Assembly: GCF_002001175.1 (NCBI RefSeq)
Contig: NZ_MUNT01000001.1
Location: 744,001-808,000 of the forward strand
From: Rhodanobacter sp. C03
Lineage (GTDB): Bacteria > Pseudomonadota > Gammaproteobacteria > Xanthomonadales > Rhodanobacteraceae
Length of the DNA stretch: 64,000 nucleotides
Reading direction: 5' to 3'
The notes beneath the pieces were generated by a model. The model did no database searches. It saw only the letters and a program-made list of their open reading frames with translations, and was not told the DNA's origin. The position numbers and the translations under genes are program-made. The stretch's first letter is position 1. The number at the start of each line of letters is the position of its first letter. Shown piece after piece: positions 9,176 through 21,398 of the stretch.

Positions 9176-9712
9176 ATGATCCGCGACATCCTCAAAATGG
9201 GCGATCCGCGCTTGTTGCGCATTGCCCCGTTGGTGCCCGACGCCATGCTTGGCGGTGCGGAACTCGACGCGCTGATCGCCGACATGTTCGACACCATGCA
9301 TGCCGCCGATGGTGTCGGCCTCGCCGCACCGCAGATCGGTGTCGACCTGCAGTTGGTGATCTTTGGCTTCGACAGCAACGAGCGTTATCCCGATGCGCCG
9401 GCCGTGCCGCGCACGATCCTGCTCAATCCGGTGATCACGCCGCTGTCGCAGGATATGGAAGAAGGCTGGGAAGGTTGCCTGTCGGTGCCCGGCCTGCGCG
9501 GGGCGGTGAGCCGCTACTCGCTGATCCGCTACGAAGGCGTCGACCCGCAGGGCACGCGTATCGAGCGCACCGCCGAGGGCTTCCATGCCCGCGTGGTGCA
9601 GCATGAGTGCGATCACCTGATCGGTCGATTGTATCCCTCGCGCATCACCGACTTCAGCAAGTTCGGCTACACCGACGTGCTGTTTCCAGGCCAGGACATC
9701 GGAGACGAATGA
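9176..9712 (+). CDS. def: Peptide deformylase
   Basis: It removes the N-formyl group from nascent proteins in the cytoplasm. All three family motifs are present in the 178-residue product: GVGLAAPQ at 46-53, EGCLSVP at 99-105 and QHECDHL at 142-148. These supply metal ligands C101, H143 and H147 and catalytic E144. Because fmt is not adjacent, this may be a second deformylase rather than the one of the usual def-fmt locus. It is followed after one base by a DUF427 gene, so the two are probably cotranscribed. Confidence 0.95.
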   Translation: MIRDILKMGDPRLLRIAPLVPDAMLGGAELDALIADMFDTMHAADGVGLAAPQIGVDLQLVIFGFDSNERYPDAPAVPRTILLNPVITPLSQDMEEGWEGCLSVPGLRGAVSRYSLIRYEGVDPQGTRIERTAEGFHARVVQHECDHLIGRLYPSRITDFSKFGYTDVLFPGQDIGDE

Positions 9713-9713
9713 T

Positions 9714-9995
9714 ATGCGAGCGATCTGGAAAGGCACCTTGCTGGCTGAAAGCGATGACACCGTTGTCGTCGAGGGCAATCACTATTTTCCCGCCGAGTCG
9801 ATGCGGCGCGAGTACTTCCGGGCCAGCGAGCACCAGAGCGTCTGTCCGTGGAAAGGCACGGCCAGCTATTACGACGTGATCGTGGATGGCGAGGTGAATA
9901 CCCATGCCGCGTGGTATTACCCGACACCGAAAGAGGCCGCCATCGAGATCAAGGGCCGCGTGGCGTTCTGGCGCGGGGTGGAAGTCACGGCATGA
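9714..9995 (+). CDS. DUF427 domain-containing protein
   Basis: This small cytosolic protein of 93 residues matches the DUF427 pattern: an early AESDDTVVVEGNHYFP strand region, then CPWKGTASYYDV and a WYYPTP...GRVAFW ending. The family has a compact beta-rich fold and no firmly established reaction. It starts 1 nt after the def stop and shares its transcript; the ribosome binding site lies inside the def end (GGAGACGA). Confidence 0.88.
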   Translation: MRAIWKGTLLAESDDTVVVEGNHYFPAESMRREYFRASEHQSVCPWKGTASYYDVIVDGEVNTHAAWYYPTPKEAAIEIKGRVAFWRGVEVTA

Positions 9996-10067
9996 TTCCT
10001 GTGCGCCGGCATTGATGCGGCGACGCCTGTGCATGGATGATGCTGCTCTTTGACGACGGGGCAGCCG

Positions 10068-11285
10068 ATGTCACCGATGGAATCCATGCAGCCGTCGATG
10101 TTCGACGGGAAAGATCCGCAGTCCGCGCCGGCACGCCGCAATCCCGGCATCGACCTCGTGCGCGGCCTGTCCATCCTGTTCGTCATTCTCAATCACCTCG
10201 GCCTGCGCATTCCGCTGAAGAAGACCGCGCTGGCCGATGTGCTGCCATCGTGGTTTCTGAGTCGGCTGAACTACAACGGCTACGAGGCCGTGTTCGTTTT
10301 CTTCGTCATCTCCGGCTTCCTGATTGCCGGCAACGCACTGCAACGCTGGGGCGGCCTGGAGCGGATCGACTTGCGCGCGTTCTACGCGCGTCGCTTCGCC
10401 CGCATCGTGCCCTGCCTGCTGGTGCTGATTGCCGTGCTCGCGGTATTGCACCTGCTGGCGGTCCCGGATTACACGATCAGTCGCCCCGGCCAGTCCCTGC
10501 CGGGCGCGATCTGGGCTGTCATCGGGCTGCATCTGAACTGGTACGAGGGGCACACGGGCTATCTGCCGGGCAACTGGGACGTGCTGTGGTCGTTGTCGAT
10601 CGAGGAAGTGTTCTACATCGGCTTTCCGCTGGCTTGCCTGCTGACGCGCCGGCGCTGGGTGCTAGTACCGCTGCTGGCCGTGCTCGCGCTGTCGATGCCA
10701 TGGACGCACGCCGCGTTGCGCGGCAACGAGATCTGGCAGGAGAAGGCCTACCTGCCAGGCATGTCGGCGATCGCGCTCGGCGTGCTCGGTGCCTTGCTGG
10801 CAGCACGCTCGCGCACGCTTCCGGCACGCACGACTACCTTGCTGGGATGGCTGGGCGCGATCGGCCTGCTGGCGACGACGATCGACGGTGCGCTGATGTG
10901 GGATTTGTTGCGCGATGGCTACATGCTGTTGCTGGCGCTCTCGGCGCTGTGCCTGCTGCTGGCCTGCGAGCAACGCCGGCGCCGTGGTGATTGGCATCCC
11001 TGGCGCGGCCTGGACTGGCTGCGTTCCTGGGGGCGGCTCAGCTACGAGATCTATCTCACCCACATGTTTGTGGTGACGCCGGTGGTGTGGCTGTTCAGAC
11101 TCGCTGGCGGCGACATGCGGCTCGGCTTCCTGTGGTATCTGCTGACACTGCCGCTGTGTTGGTTGCTGGGTATAGCAGTTGAGCGCTGGCTGTCGACGCC
11201 GTGCGAGCGCTGGCTGCGTGCGAGGCTGTTGCATGCACCGGCTGCTGTCGGGCCACGCCAGCCGGTGAGCATCGTGGCCGACTGA
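10068..11285 (+). CDS. Acyltransferase family 3 (OafA/YrhL-type) membrane protein
   Basis: A membrane-bound O-acyltransferase of about 405 residues with roughly ten hydrophobic helices. The signature GIDLVRGLSILFVILNH carries the conserved Arg and the His proposed to be catalytic, followed by the family-typical FFVISGFL segment. Such enzymes transfer acetyl or other acyl groups to surface glycans, lipids or antibiotics; the acceptor cannot be read from the sequence. ATG 10068 is chosen over a TTG at 10050, but neither has a strong ribosome binding site. No glycan genes are nearby, so context does not help. Confidence 0.88.
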   Translation: MSPMESMQPSMFDGKDPQSAPARRNPGIDLVRGLSILFVILNHLGLRIPLKKTALADVLPSWFLSRLNYNGYEAVFVFFVISGFLIAGNALQRWGGLERIDLRAFYARRFARIVPCLLVLIAVLAVLHLLAVPDYTISRPGQSLPGAIWAVIGLHLNWYEGHTGYLPGNWDVLWSLSIEEVFYIGFPLACLLTRRRWVLVPLLAVLALSMPWTHAALRGNEIWQEKAYLPGMSAIALGVLGALLAARSRTLPARTTTLLGWLGAIGLLATTIDGALMWDLLRDGYMLLLALSALCLLLACEQRRRRGDWHPWRGLDWLRSWGRLSYEIYLTHMFVVTPVVWLFRLAGGDMRLGFLWYLLTLPLCWLLGIAVERWLSTPCERWLRARLLHAPAAVGPRQPVSIVAD

Positions 11286-11319
11286 GTCGCCTGCGCAGCC
11301 GCTGGCTGTGCAGGCGACT
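11285..11319. terminator. Hairpin between convergent genes, probable bidirectional terminator
   Basis: A 16-nt arm, AGTCGCCTGCGCAGCC (11285-11300), pairs with 11304-11319 with one G-T wobble and a 3-nt loop. It overlaps the stop region of the acyltransferase gene and precedes the stop of the oppositely oriented gene at 11328. There is no long T-run. Confidence 0.6.
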
Positions 11320-11327
11320 TGCTGTCG

Positions 11328-12041
11328 TCAGTGCTTCTGGTCCTGCGCGGCCTTCGCTGCCGATTCCGCGTCGTCGAACTGCCACGCCGGCTTGTTCGTC
11401 CCGTCGAGATCCAGCTTTGCGCGCGGTAGGCCGTCCTTGCCTTTGAGTTGGACGTGGGCGCTGTTGGCATCGGTGCCGAATTCGATGGCAGAGTCCTGTG
11501 CCTTGGGATCGCCGTAGTTGATGTACATCCCGGCAAAATTCTCCTGGTCATCGACCATCAGGCCAATGGCCTCGTACGGAGGCGTGGCGCGATCGAGCGC
11601 GAGTCCGACGCGTCCTGTGCCCATGAAAGCCATGCCGCCGCGCTCACTGCCCTTGGTGTCGTACAGCGTCATGCCGTAGTTGTTGTCATCGCCTCTTCGC
11701 TTGTAGGTCTTGCCATCGATATGCACGGTGGGGGTTTGTCCGAGCGCGAGGCGATCTGCGCCAGTCTTGCCGAGAAAGATGATGCCGTCGGAGGCATCGT
11801 CCTTGCGTGTGCGATCGGTACTGGCCGGCACGGGCGCGCCGATCAGGATGCGGTCATGCCCTTGCGCGTCGACGATGACGATGCCCTGCGTGCGAATGAT
11901 TTTGTCGGAACGCTGGTGAAAGACGCGGATGGTCAACGCCATGAGCAGTAGCAGTGCCACGATCAAACCGGCACGCAGCCAGCCGATCTGTCGCTGCATT
12001 CGGTTCCAGTCCTCGGGGCGGATGTCGATGGATTCAGTCAT
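11328..12041 (-). CDS. Hypothetical single-pass membrane protein
   Basis: The 237-residue product has a soluble N-terminus, one transmembrane helix (around residues 22-42, rich in Leu/Ala/Val) and a periplasmic domain. That domain has repeated short beta motifs of the type 'G(I/A)V...D..G..R', for example VIVDAQGHDRILIG, TLYDTKGSERGG and LDLDGTNKP. I do not recognise a named family. ATG 12041 is preferred over TTG 12050 because AAGGAG lies 9 nt upstream. It is monocistronic and convergent with the acyltransferase gene. Confidence 0.8.
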   Translation of the reverse strand: MTESIDIRPEDWNRMQRQIGWLRAGLIVALLLLMALTIRVFHQRSDKIIRTQGIVIVDAQGHDRILIGAPVPASTDRTRKDDASDGIIFLGKTGADRLALGQTPTVHIDGKTYKRRGDDNNYGMTLYDTKGSERGGMAFMGTGRVGLALDRATPPYEAIGLMVDDQENFAGMYINYGDPKAQDSAIEFGTDANSAHVQLKGKDGLPRAKLDLDGTNKPAWQFDDAESAAKAAQDQKH

Positions 12042-12254
12042 GCGAGACAACTCCTTGTATGGGGAGGTGAAGAAAGCACCATCCGGAACATCGCCTGGCG
12101 CCAGAGGAATGGCGTTGCATATGCCGGGCTGCCGGATGATTGCATGACCCGAGTCAGCCTTGCACCTGACTTGTCGCTGACAAAACCGATACGCATCGAG
12201 CCGGCTGCATCACATCCAACAACCGTAGAACTCCCGGTAGCGTAAGCTGCAGAA

Positions 12255-12270
12255 GGGCGGCTATCCGCCC
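12255..12270 (+). promoter_or_regulatory. Leader hairpin just before a ribosome binding site
   Basis: GGGCGG-CTAT-CCGCCC forms a perfect 6-bp stem and tetraloop that ends directly before the GGGAG ribosome binding site (12271-12275) of the small gene at 12283. It could influence translation initiation, but it may be chance in this GC-rich DNA. Confidence 0.35.
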
Positions 12271-12282
12271 GGGAGAAGTACG

Positions 12283-12540
12283 GTGAAGAAAGAAGATGAA
12301 ACGCACATGCAGATTGTCTCTGCGGATATCAGCTCGGAATCGCTCACCGGCATGGTGATTTTCCGGCCGCATTGCATATCGCGTGCGGGTCGCAACGTGG
12401 CCGAAGTGGGTAAAAGCGGCAACTGGTATGCCTTGCGCCCGGCCGAGGTGCGCAGTTTTGCACGTGCCTTGCTGGATGCGGCCGATGCGTTGGATCTGAA
12501 GGCCAAGATGTTGCAGGCGGCCAAGACCGCGACAGGATGA
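12283..12540 (+). CDS. Conserved-looking small hypothetical protein, 85 aa
   Basis: A GTG start lies 7 nt after GGGAG. The product is soluble, with an N-terminal strand region (MQIVSADISSE...MVIFRPHC) and a C-terminal helix (LRPAEVRSFARALLDAADAL). The amino-acid composition and clean initiation signals support a real gene. I do not recognise the family. Small proteins of this shape are often DNA- or protein-binding adaptors, but nothing here proves that. Confidence 0.65.
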   Translation: MKKEDETHMQIVSADISSESLTGMVIFRPHCISRAGRNVAEVGKSGNWYALRPAEVRSFARALLDAADALDLKAKMLQAAKTATG

Positions 12541-12549
12541 CCGGTCAGG

Positions 12550-12593
12550 GCGCGAATACATTCGCGCAGTGATCCGGCGGCTGCAGCCGCCGG
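12550..12593. terminator. Double hairpin between convergent genes
   Basis: Two adjacent inverted repeats, GCGCGAAT/ATTCGCGC (12550-12567) and the perfect palindrome CCGGCGGCTGCAGCCGCCGG (12574-12593), fill the gap between the stop at 12540 and the convergent stop at 12597. They probably end transcription in both directions. Confidence 0.55.
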
Positions 12594-12596
12594 GCT

Positions 12597-13571
12597 TCAG
12601 ATTTCCAGCAGGTCATGCCCCACGATCAAGCGCCCCTTGAAGTGGGGTGCCACGGCATCGCGCCACACCTCATCCGGAATCGGCGGATAGCCGCCGGGCA
12701 CGAAGTGCGTGAGCACCAGCGTCTTCACGCCGGCCTCGGTGGCGATGCGACCCACCTGCTCGGTGGTGGTGTGGCTGGCCAGCAGGTGTTCGCGCAGACG
12801 GCTGGCGTTCGGCTCGGTGGCGATCAGCTTGTTCAGCGCGGGCAGGTACATCACCTCGTGTACCAGCACGTCGGCGCCGCGCGCGAGCGCCACCAAGTTT
12901 GCGGATGGCCGCGTGTCACCGGAGAACACGATGGATCGGTCGGGGCAATCGAAGCGGTAGGCAAAGGCCGGCGCGACCGGCGGATGCTGTACCAGTGCGG
13001 CGGTGACCTTCACCCGTGCGTCCTGCATCACGACACCTGCTGCGGTCAGTTCATGCGGCACGATCAACGGCGCCAGCGGTGGTCGTCCCTCGTCGGCGAT
13101 CCGTGTACGGATGTCGTAGTCGTTCATTTCGAGGAACAGCCGAGTCATCTCCTTGAGCGGCGGTGGTCCCCATGTATCGACCCGGCTGTGCAACGGCCCC
13201 GCCCAAGCCAGCAGCAACAAATTGCCGTAGTCGGCGTTGTGGTCGGAATGCTGGTGGGTGATGAACACGTTGCGGATTGCGCCGAGGTCGAGTCCGGCTT
13301 TCACCATCTGCCGCCCCACGCCATTGCCGCAGTCGATCACATAGATCACGCCATCGACCACGATGGCATTTGCCGGTGCGGAGCGATCCGCCTTGGGCGT
13401 GGGGCCGCCGGCCGTGCCGAGCAGGATCAGGCGGGAGCGCGCGGCGGGTGCGCCATCGCGTGCGAACACCGGGAAAGGGCAGGCCATCGCTGCCAGTGAT
13501 ACGCCCGCTGCCTGCAGTAAACGGCGGCGCGTGTGATCGATCGGTCTGTCGCTTTTTACAGGGGTGCGCAT
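12597..13571 (-). CDS. Tat-exported MBL-fold metallo-hydrolase
   Basis: The 324-residue product begins with a twin-arginine signal (TRRRLLQAAGVSLAAMACPF, around residues 14-33). The metallo-beta-lactamase fold follows, with metal motif THQHSDHN (HxHxDH), a later SGDTRP aspartate and VLTHFVPGG histidine. This pattern resembles RNase Z/arylsulfatase-like exported hydrolases. Export by Tat suggests that the metals are loaded in the cytoplasm before transport. The substrate is unknown. It stands alone between pyrF, on the same strand, and the convergent small gene. Confidence 0.88.
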   Translation of the reverse strand: MRTPVKSDRPIDHTRRRLLQAAGVSLAAMACPFPVFARDGAPAARSRLILLGTAGGPTPKADRSAPANAIVVDGVIYVIDCGNGVGRQMVKAGLDLGAIRNVFITHQHSDHNADYGNLLLLAWAGPLHSRVDTWGPPPLKEMTRLFLEMNDYDIRTRIADEGRPPLAPLIVPHELTAAGVVMQDARVKVTAALVQHPPVAPAFAYRFDCPDRSIVFSGDTRPSANLVALARGADVLVHEVMYLPALNKLIATEPNASRLREHLLASHTTTEQVGRIATEAGVKTLVLTHFVPGGYPPIPDEVWRDAVAPHFKGRLIVGHDLLEI

Positions 13572-13634
13572 GCATCGCCCTCGGGGATCCGAGAGTCGAC
13601 TATGTCGCGATCAATACGACGAGTAAAGCCGTCG

Positions 13635-14450
13635 TTAGTCGCGATAGCGGTTGATCGTGTCGCGCAGTTCCAGCGTCGCAATACGTGCGGCCTGCGCGTA
13701 ATCCTCGTCATTGCCGGCATAGAGGATCGCGCGTGACGAGCTGATCAGCAGACCGCTGCCGGTGCCGGTGCGGCCATTGCGCACCACGGCCTCGACATCG
13801 CCGCCTTGTGCGCCGATGCCGGGCACCAGTAGCGGCATGTCGCCGACCAGGGCGCGCACTTCGCCGAGCTGTTCCGGCCAGGTAGCGCCGGTGACCAGGG
13901 CGCAGTTGCCGCGAGTATTCCAGTCGCGCGCGATGATCTGCGCCACATGTTGGTACAGCGGCATGCCGCCTACGTCGAGGTCCTGCAGGTCGGCGGCGCC
14001 CGGATTGGAGGTGTGGCAGAGCAGGATCACGCCCTTGTCGGCACGATCGAGGAAGGGTTGTACCGAGTCGCGGCCAAGATACGGATTCAACGTGACTGCA
14101 TCGGCCCGATAGCGATCGAACGCCTCGCTGACGTAGTGCTGTGCGGTGCTGCCGATATCGCCGCGCTTGGCGTCGAGGATCACCGGCACGTCCGGATGTT
14201 TCTGGTGGATATGCGCGATCAACCGTTCCAGCGCGTCTTCGGCGCGCAAGGCGGCGAAGTGGGCGATCTGCGGCTTGTAGCTGCAGACGAGGTCGGCGGT
14301 GGCATCGACGATGGCACTGCAGAACTTGAAGACCGCATCCGGGTTGCCACGCAAATGGGCAGGGAACTTCGATGGTTCCGGATCGAGACCCACACAGACC
14401 AGCGAGTTGTTGTGCTGCCAGGCTGATTGCAGTGACTGCATGAAACTCAT
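13635..14450 (-). CDS. pyrF: Orotidine 5'-phosphate decarboxylase
   Basis: It makes UMP in the last step of de novo pyrimidine synthesis. The 271-residue length and the motif [14 protein letters not shown] (D93, K95, D98) mark the long, group-2 form of the enzyme rather than the 230-residue E. coli type. The phosphate-binding end PGIGAQGGD is present. GGAGACCACG precedes the ATG at 14450. It lies in the same direction as ettA, separated by a short hairpin. Confidence 0.95.
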   Translation of the reverse strand: MSFMQSLQSAWQHNNSLVCVGLDPEPSKFPAHLRGNPDAVFKFCSAIVDATADLVCSYKPQIAHFAALRAEDALERLIAHIHQKHPDVPVILDAKRGDIGSTAQHYVSEAFDRYRADAVTLNPYLGRDSVQPFLDRADKGVILLCHTSNPGAADLQDLDVGGMPLYQHVAQIIARDWNTRGNCALVTGATWPEQLGEVRALVGDMPLLVPGIGAQGGDVEAVVRNGRTGTGSGLLISSSRAILYAGNDEDYAQAARIATLELRDTINRYRD

Positions 14451-14471
14451 CGTGGTCTCCGGTAATCTTTG

Positions 14472-14501
14472 CCGTCATTCCGGTCCGCGCCGGAATGACG
14501 G
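14472..14501. repeat. Hairpin, CATTCCGG-type repeat, second copy
   Basis: CCGTCATTCCGG (14472-14483) pairs perfectly with 14490-14501 around a 6-nt loop. It sits between the ettA stop and the pyrF start. It shares its core with the longer hairpin at 9062-9105 and may help terminate ettA transcription. Confidence 0.75.
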
Positions 14502-14514
14502 TGCCTTGTTGCGC

Positions 14515-16176
<1,662 letters not shown>

Positions 16177-16452
16177 GGAACCTCCGAAGGCGTGCACCGC
16201 GCCGCCTCGGTGAGGCCGGCACTGGAAAGGGAGTGCGTCAAACCGCGCATTATAGCGGGTTGGCGCGCCGCTTCGATGACGCTGGCCGTCAGCCGCTTGC
16301 CATGCCGCAAAACGATGCCCGGCGCGTCGTGACAGATTCCGCGTGGCTCCGGACGCATGGCATAGCGATTGCCCGCGCCATTCCACTTCCCGGCACGTGG
16401 TGCGCCAGAACCGTCCGCCATCCTGCGATCTTCTGCATGGCAAGGATGGACG

Positions 16453-17325
16453 ATGAAAGCAAAGCCAGTGACATGGACGACGACAGCTCCGATGCGCCGT
16501 CTGATCGGGCTGGATCACCGCATCGCACGGCAATTGCGGGTCCATGGGCGCTGGGCCGTGGGCATGCACGAGCTGGTCTGTTTCGGCGTGAAACAGGCTT
16601 CAGCCTGTCTGTTCGGTGGGTTGATGGTGGCCTTGCTGCTGGCTACGTGGCGCTGGTACCCGGCTACGGCGCCGCTGGCCCGCTACGACTTCCTCACCCT
16701 GGCCGCCATCGCGATCCAGCTGGGCCTGCTCGCGCTGCGGCTGGAAAGCCTGGAAGAGGCGAAGGTGATCCTGCTGTTCCACGTGGTCGGCACGCTGATG
16801 GAGCTGTTCAAGACCGCAATGGGATCGTGGAGTTATCCGGAGTCCTCGCTGCTGCGCCTGGGCGGCGTGCCGCTGTTCAGCGGCTTCATGTACGCATCGA
16901 TCGGCAGCTATATTGCCCGGGCGTGGCGGCTGTTCGACTTCCGTTTCAGCCGGCATCCGCCGTTTGGCGCGACCGTACTGCTGGCGGCGGCGATCTACCT
17001 CAACTTCTTCACCCATCACTTCCTGCCGGATGCCCGTCCCGTGCTGTTTGCAGCACTCGTGCTGCTGTTCGGCCGCAGCTGGGTGCATTACCGCATCCGT
17101 CGCGTGCACCGGCGCATGCCACTGTTGCTGGGCTTTGGGCTGGTGGCGCTGTTCATCTGGCTGGCGGAGAACGTCGGCACGTATACCAAGGCGTGGCTTT
17201 ATCCGGCCCAGCGGCATGGCTGGAGCATGGTGCCGGTCGGCAAGCTGGGAGCGTGGCTGCTGCTGATGATCATCAGCTACGTGCTGGTCTCGGCGGTGCA
17301 CCGGCACGGAGGAAATGACCGCTGA
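16453..17325 (+). CDS. DUF817 family integral membrane protein
   Basis: The 290-residue product has an N-terminal amphipathic region and about seven or eight hydrophobic helices. DUF817-like features include [19 protein letters not shown] and [15 protein letters not shown] residues (here [14 protein letters not shown]). The role is unknown, presumably in the inner membrane. ATG 16453 is chosen because AAGGA lies 7 nt upstream. The 276 bp between it and the divergent ettA start carry no gene I can see. Confidence 0.85.
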   Translation: MKAKPVTWTTTAPMRRLIGLDHRIARQLRVHGRWAVGMHELVCFGVKQASACLFGGLMVALLLATWRWYPATAPLARYDFLTLAAIAIQLGLLALRLESLEEAKVILLFHVVGTLMELFKTAMGSWSYPESSLLRLGGVPLFSGFMYASIGSYIARAWRLFDFRFSRHPPFGATVLLAAAIYLNFFTHHFLPDARPVLFAALVLLFGRSWVHYRIRRVHRRMPLLLGFGLVALFIWLAENVGTYTKAWLYPAQRHGWSMVPVGKLGAWLLLMIISYVLVSAVHRHGGNDR

Positions 17326-17358
17326 GCCCGGGCGGTGGCCGCAAACGCCCGGCAGCGC

Positions 17359-17364
17359 TACACT
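17359..17364 (+). promoter_or_regulatory. Possible -10 box of glyA
   Basis: TACACT lies 39 nt before the glyA ATG. The same hexamer precedes the DUF4197 gene and pssA at similar distances, so it looks like the usual -10 of this genome. No good -35 is visible. Confidence 0.4.
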
Positions 17365-17402
17365 TTCCGGCTACTCCCCGCTCCCCATCTGCCGAGGCCA
17401 GA

Positions 17403-18656
<1,254 letters not shown>

Positions 18657-18666
18657 GCCCATCGGC

Positions 18667-19365
18667 ATGCATGCCTTGCAGATCGGACTGATCGGCGACC
18701 GCAATGAGGATGTGGTCGCCCATCGCGCCATTCCGCTGGCCTTGGGAATGGCAGCCGATGCCTGCGGCGTGGAGATCGAGCCGGTCTGGGTGCCAACTGA
18801 GCAGGTCAGTGATGGTGCCGCGCTGGCCGAGTTCGATGGCCTCTGGTGTGTACCGGCCAGCCCGTATCGCAGCATGGACGGTGCGCTCACCGCGATTCAG
18901 GTGGCACGCGAGCGCCACGTTCCGTTCCTGGGCACCTGCGGCGGCTTCCAGCACGTGGTGATCGAATACGCACGCAATGTGCTGGGCTGGACCGATGCCG
19001 AGCACGCTGAAACGGCGCCGCAGGCGCAACGCCAGGTGATCGTGCCGCTGCTGTGCTCACTGGTCGAGGTCACCGATGCGGTGCAGCTCGTCGCAGGCTC
19101 GCGGCTTGCGCAGGCCTATGGAACAACCTCGATCGTCGAGGGTTATCACTGCAGCTATGGACTGAGTCCAGATTTTCGTCAGGCTGTTGCCAACGGGGCG
19201 CTACGCATCAGTGCCCTGGATGCTGCTGGCGACGTGCGCGGCATCGAACTAGATGATCATCCATTCTTCGTCGCCACACTGTTCCAGCCTGAGCGTGGCT
19301 CACTACAGGGCCGATTGCCACCGCTGGTGCGTGCTTTCGTGCAGACGATGATCGACACTTACTAA
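18667..19365 (+). CDS. CTP synthase C-terminal-like glutamine amidotransferase (stand-alone)
   Basis: A 232-residue class I glutamine-amidotransferase-like domain resembling the C-terminal half of CTP synthase without the synthetase half. The nucleophile motif is GTCGGFQH (Cys), with a downstream LFQPERGS replacing the usual His-x-Glu of active GATases. The normal catalytic His may therefore be missing and amidase activity is doubtful. Some members of this family carry selenocysteine elsewhere, but no in-frame TGA is needed here. It may belong to the glyA transcript. Function unknown. Confidence 0.8.
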   Translation: MHALQIGLIGDRNEDVVAHRAIPLALGMAADACGVEIEPVWVPTEQVSDGAALAEFDGLWCVPASPYRSMDGALTAIQVARERHVPFLGTCGGFQHVVIEYARNVLGWTDAEHAETAPQAQRQVIVPLLCSLVEVTDAVQLVAGSRLAQAYGTTSIVEGYHCSYGLSPDFRQAVANGALRISALDAAGDVRGIELDDHPFFVATLFQPERGSLQGRLPPLVRAFVQTMIDTY

Positions 19366-19367
19366 GC

Positions 19368-19877
19368 ATGCATTGCCCCTTCTGCCAGCACGAAGACACC
19401 CGCGTGATCGATTCGCGATTGACCGAGGACGGCAGCACCGTGCGTCGTCGGCGCGAGTGTCCGCAATGCAGCGAGCGCTTCAACACGTTCGAGACGGCCG
19501 AGCTGAAGCTGCCGACGATCGTCAAGAGTGGCGAGCGCCGCGAGACATTCGACGAGCGCAAGCTGCGAGTGAGCTTCGAGCGTGCACTGCAGAAGCGGCC
19601 GGTGCCAAGCCATGATGTGGATAGCGCAGTGCGCACCATCATCAACGACCTGCGTCGCAGCGGCGAACGCGAAATATCGTCGCGCCAGCTCGGCGAGCTG
19701 GTGATGCGCGAGCTGAAGAACCTCGACCAGGTCGCCTATGTGCGCTTCGCCTCGGTCTACCGCAAATTCGAGGACGTGCACGCGTTCCGCGAGGAGATCG
19801 AGAAGCTGGAGCGCGACCTGCCGGGGCTGGACGAGATGCAGTTGCCGCTGCTGGGTGGCGGCAGGCGCGACAAGTGA
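19368..19877 (+). CDS. nrdR: Transcriptional repressor NrdR
   Basis: An ATP/dATP-sensing repressor of ribonucleotide reductase operons. The 169-residue protein has an N-terminal zinc ribbon (C3, C6, C31, C34; MHCPFC...RRECPQC) and an ATP-cone domain at about 49-139. It starts 2 nt after the preceding stop. Its place just before the riboflavin genes is conserved in many gammaproteobacteria; here a yjbR-type gene is inserted before ribD. Confidence 0.96.
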   Translation: MHCPFCQHEDTRVIDSRLTEDGSTVRRRRECPQCSERFNTFETAELKLPTIVKSGERRETFDERKLRVSFERALQKRPVPSHDVDSAVRTIINDLRRSGEREISSRQLGELVMRELKNLDQVAYVRFASVYRKFEDVHAFREEIEKLERDLPGLDEMQLPLLGGGRRDK

Positions 19878-19894
19878 GCGCGGGCTGACTGCGC

Positions 19895-20236
19895 ATGGTG
19901 ACGCTGGATCGCTTCCGCGAACTTGCCATGCAGCTGCCGCAGGCGGAGGAGGTCGATCACTTCGGCACGCCATCGTTCCGTGTGCGGGGCAAGATCTTCG
20001 CGCAGTTTTCCCGTCGCGATGATCGCGTCATTCTCAAGTTTTCCCTTGATGAACTCGACGTGCTGCGCATGTCGGCCGATGATCTGTTCGAAGCCGATCC
20101 AAGCTGGGGCAAGCATGGCTGGACGCATGTGCGCATTGCCGGGATGGAAGAGGCGTGGGTACACCAGCTGCTGCGGGATGCGTGGCGGCGTGTCGCGCCG
20201 AAGAAGCTTCACGCTGCACTGGAATTGGACACATGA
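19895..20236 (+). CDS. MmcQ/YjbR family DNA-binding-like protein
   Basis: The 113-residue protein has the YjbR/CyaY-like pattern: an N-terminal helix, EEVDHFGTPSFRVRGKIFA, then a WGKHGWTHVRI segment and a C-terminal AWRRVAPKKL helix. Members are called DNA-binding by fold, with little functional proof. Its TGA overlaps the ribD ATG (ATGA), so it is translationally coupled to ribD. Confidence 0.85.
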   Translation: MVTLDRFRELAMQLPQAEEVDHFGTPSFRVRGKIFAQFSRRDDRVILKFSLDELDVLRMSADDLFEADPSWGKHGWTHVRIAGMEEAWVHQLLRDAWRRVAPKKLHAALELDT

Positions 20237-21330
20237 ACGCGCCAGCCTTCTCGGCACTTGACCACGCGCATATGGCGCATGCGCTGCGGCTGGCCGAGCG
20301 CGGCTTGTTTACCGCGCAACCGAATCCGCGCGTTGGCTGCGTGATGGCGCATGGCGCGGACGTCGTCGGCACCGGCTGGCATCAGCGCGCGGGCGAGCCG
20401 CATGCGGAAGTGTTCGCGCTGCGCGAGGCCGGCACGCGTGTGCACGGTGCGACCGCCTACGTGACACTCGAGCCGTGCGCGCATCAGGGGCGCACGCCGC
20501 CGTGCGCGGATGCGCTGATCGCCGCTGGGGTGGCGCGCGTGGTGATCGCTGCAGAGGATCCGTTCCCGCAGGTCGACGGACGTGGCATCGGCAAACTGCG
20601 CGCAGCCGGCATCACGGTCGAGTCGGGCCTGATGCGCGAAGCCGCACGCGAACTCAACATCGGTTTCTTCAGCCGGATCGAACGCGGCCGTCCGTTCGTG
20701 CGGATGAAACTGGCGATGAGCCTGGACGGCCGCACAGCATTGGCCAACGGCGAATCAAACTGGATTACCGGCGAGGCCGCGCGCGCCGACGTACAGCGCT
20801 GGCGCGCACGCAGCTCGGCGATTCTCAGCGGCAGTGGCACGGTACTAACGGACAACCCGCGGTTGACGGTGCGCTTGCCGTCCGGCGAGGAATTCATCCC
20901 ACCGCTGCGCGTGGTGCTGGATCGCCAGCTGCGCACGCCAGCCGGTAGCCACGTGCTGGACGGCACGACGCCGAGTCTGCTGCTGCATGCCGCAACGGCG
21001 GCACCGGATCATCGTTTCGAGCTGGTTGAGCATGCGGTTGTGCCGGAGCAGGGCGAAGCGCTCGATCTTGCTGCCGTACTCGCCTTGCTGGCCGGGCGCA
21101 GCTGCAACGAAGTGCATGTCGAAGCTGGGCCGACCCTGAGCGGTGCGCTGTTCACGGCCGGCCTGGTCGACGAGTTGCTGCTCTATGTCGCGCCCGTGCT
21201 ACTGGGCGACGGTGCGCGCCCGCTGCTGCGACTGCACACACTTACCGACATGGCTGAGCGCTGGCAGCTGCGTCCGGTCGAACAGGGTCAGGTCGGCAAT
21301 GACTGGCGTCTGCGCCTGCGTCCGCTCTGA
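20233..21330 (+). CDS. ribD: Bifunctional diaminohydroxyphosphoribosylaminopyrimidine deaminase / 5-amino-6-(5-phosphoribosylamino)uracil reductase
   Basis: It performs the second and third steps of riboflavin synthesis. The 365-residue protein has an N-terminal cytidine-deaminase-like domain with zinc ligands H57 (HAEV), C82 and C91 (PCAHQGRTPPC). The C-terminal reductase begins near residue 150, with KLAMSLDGRTALANGESNWITG and a closing VHVEAGPTLSGALF. ATG 20233 overlaps the yjbR stop. The FMN riboswitch lies downstream, so ribD is not under that switch unless it has another, while ribE and ribBA are. Confidence 0.96.
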   Translation: MNAPAFSALDHAHMAHALRLAERGLFTAQPNPRVGCVMAHGADVVGTGWHQRAGEPHAEVFALREAGTRVHGATAYVTLEPCAHQGRTPPCADALIAAGVARVVIAAEDPFPQVDGRGIGKLRAAGITVESGLMREAARELNIGFFSRIERGRPFVRMKLAMSLDGRTALANGESNWITGEAARADVQRWRARSSAILSGSGTVLTDNPRLTVRLPSGEEFIPPLRVVLDRQLRTPAGSHVLDGTTPSLLLHAATAAPDHRFELVEHAVVPEQGEALDLAAVLALLAGRSCNEVHVEAGPTLSGALFTAGLVDELLLYVAPVLLGDGARPLLRLHTLTDMAERWQLRPVEQGQVGNDWRLRLRPL

Positions 21331-21398
21331 GCGCGGACTGTACGTGGTGGCGAACACTGCATTCGCGGCTACCGCAGGAGTCGGTGCCGCGGCGGTGT

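Noticed and set aside
16177..16569. N-terminal extension of the ettA frame
   Set aside because: The extra residues have no EttA similarity, and ATG 16176 has a GGAGG directly upstream.
18667..19365. Selenocysteine readthrough in the amidotransferase-like gene
   Set aside because: The frame is open with a normal Cys at the nucleophile; no in-frame TGA or SECIS is required.
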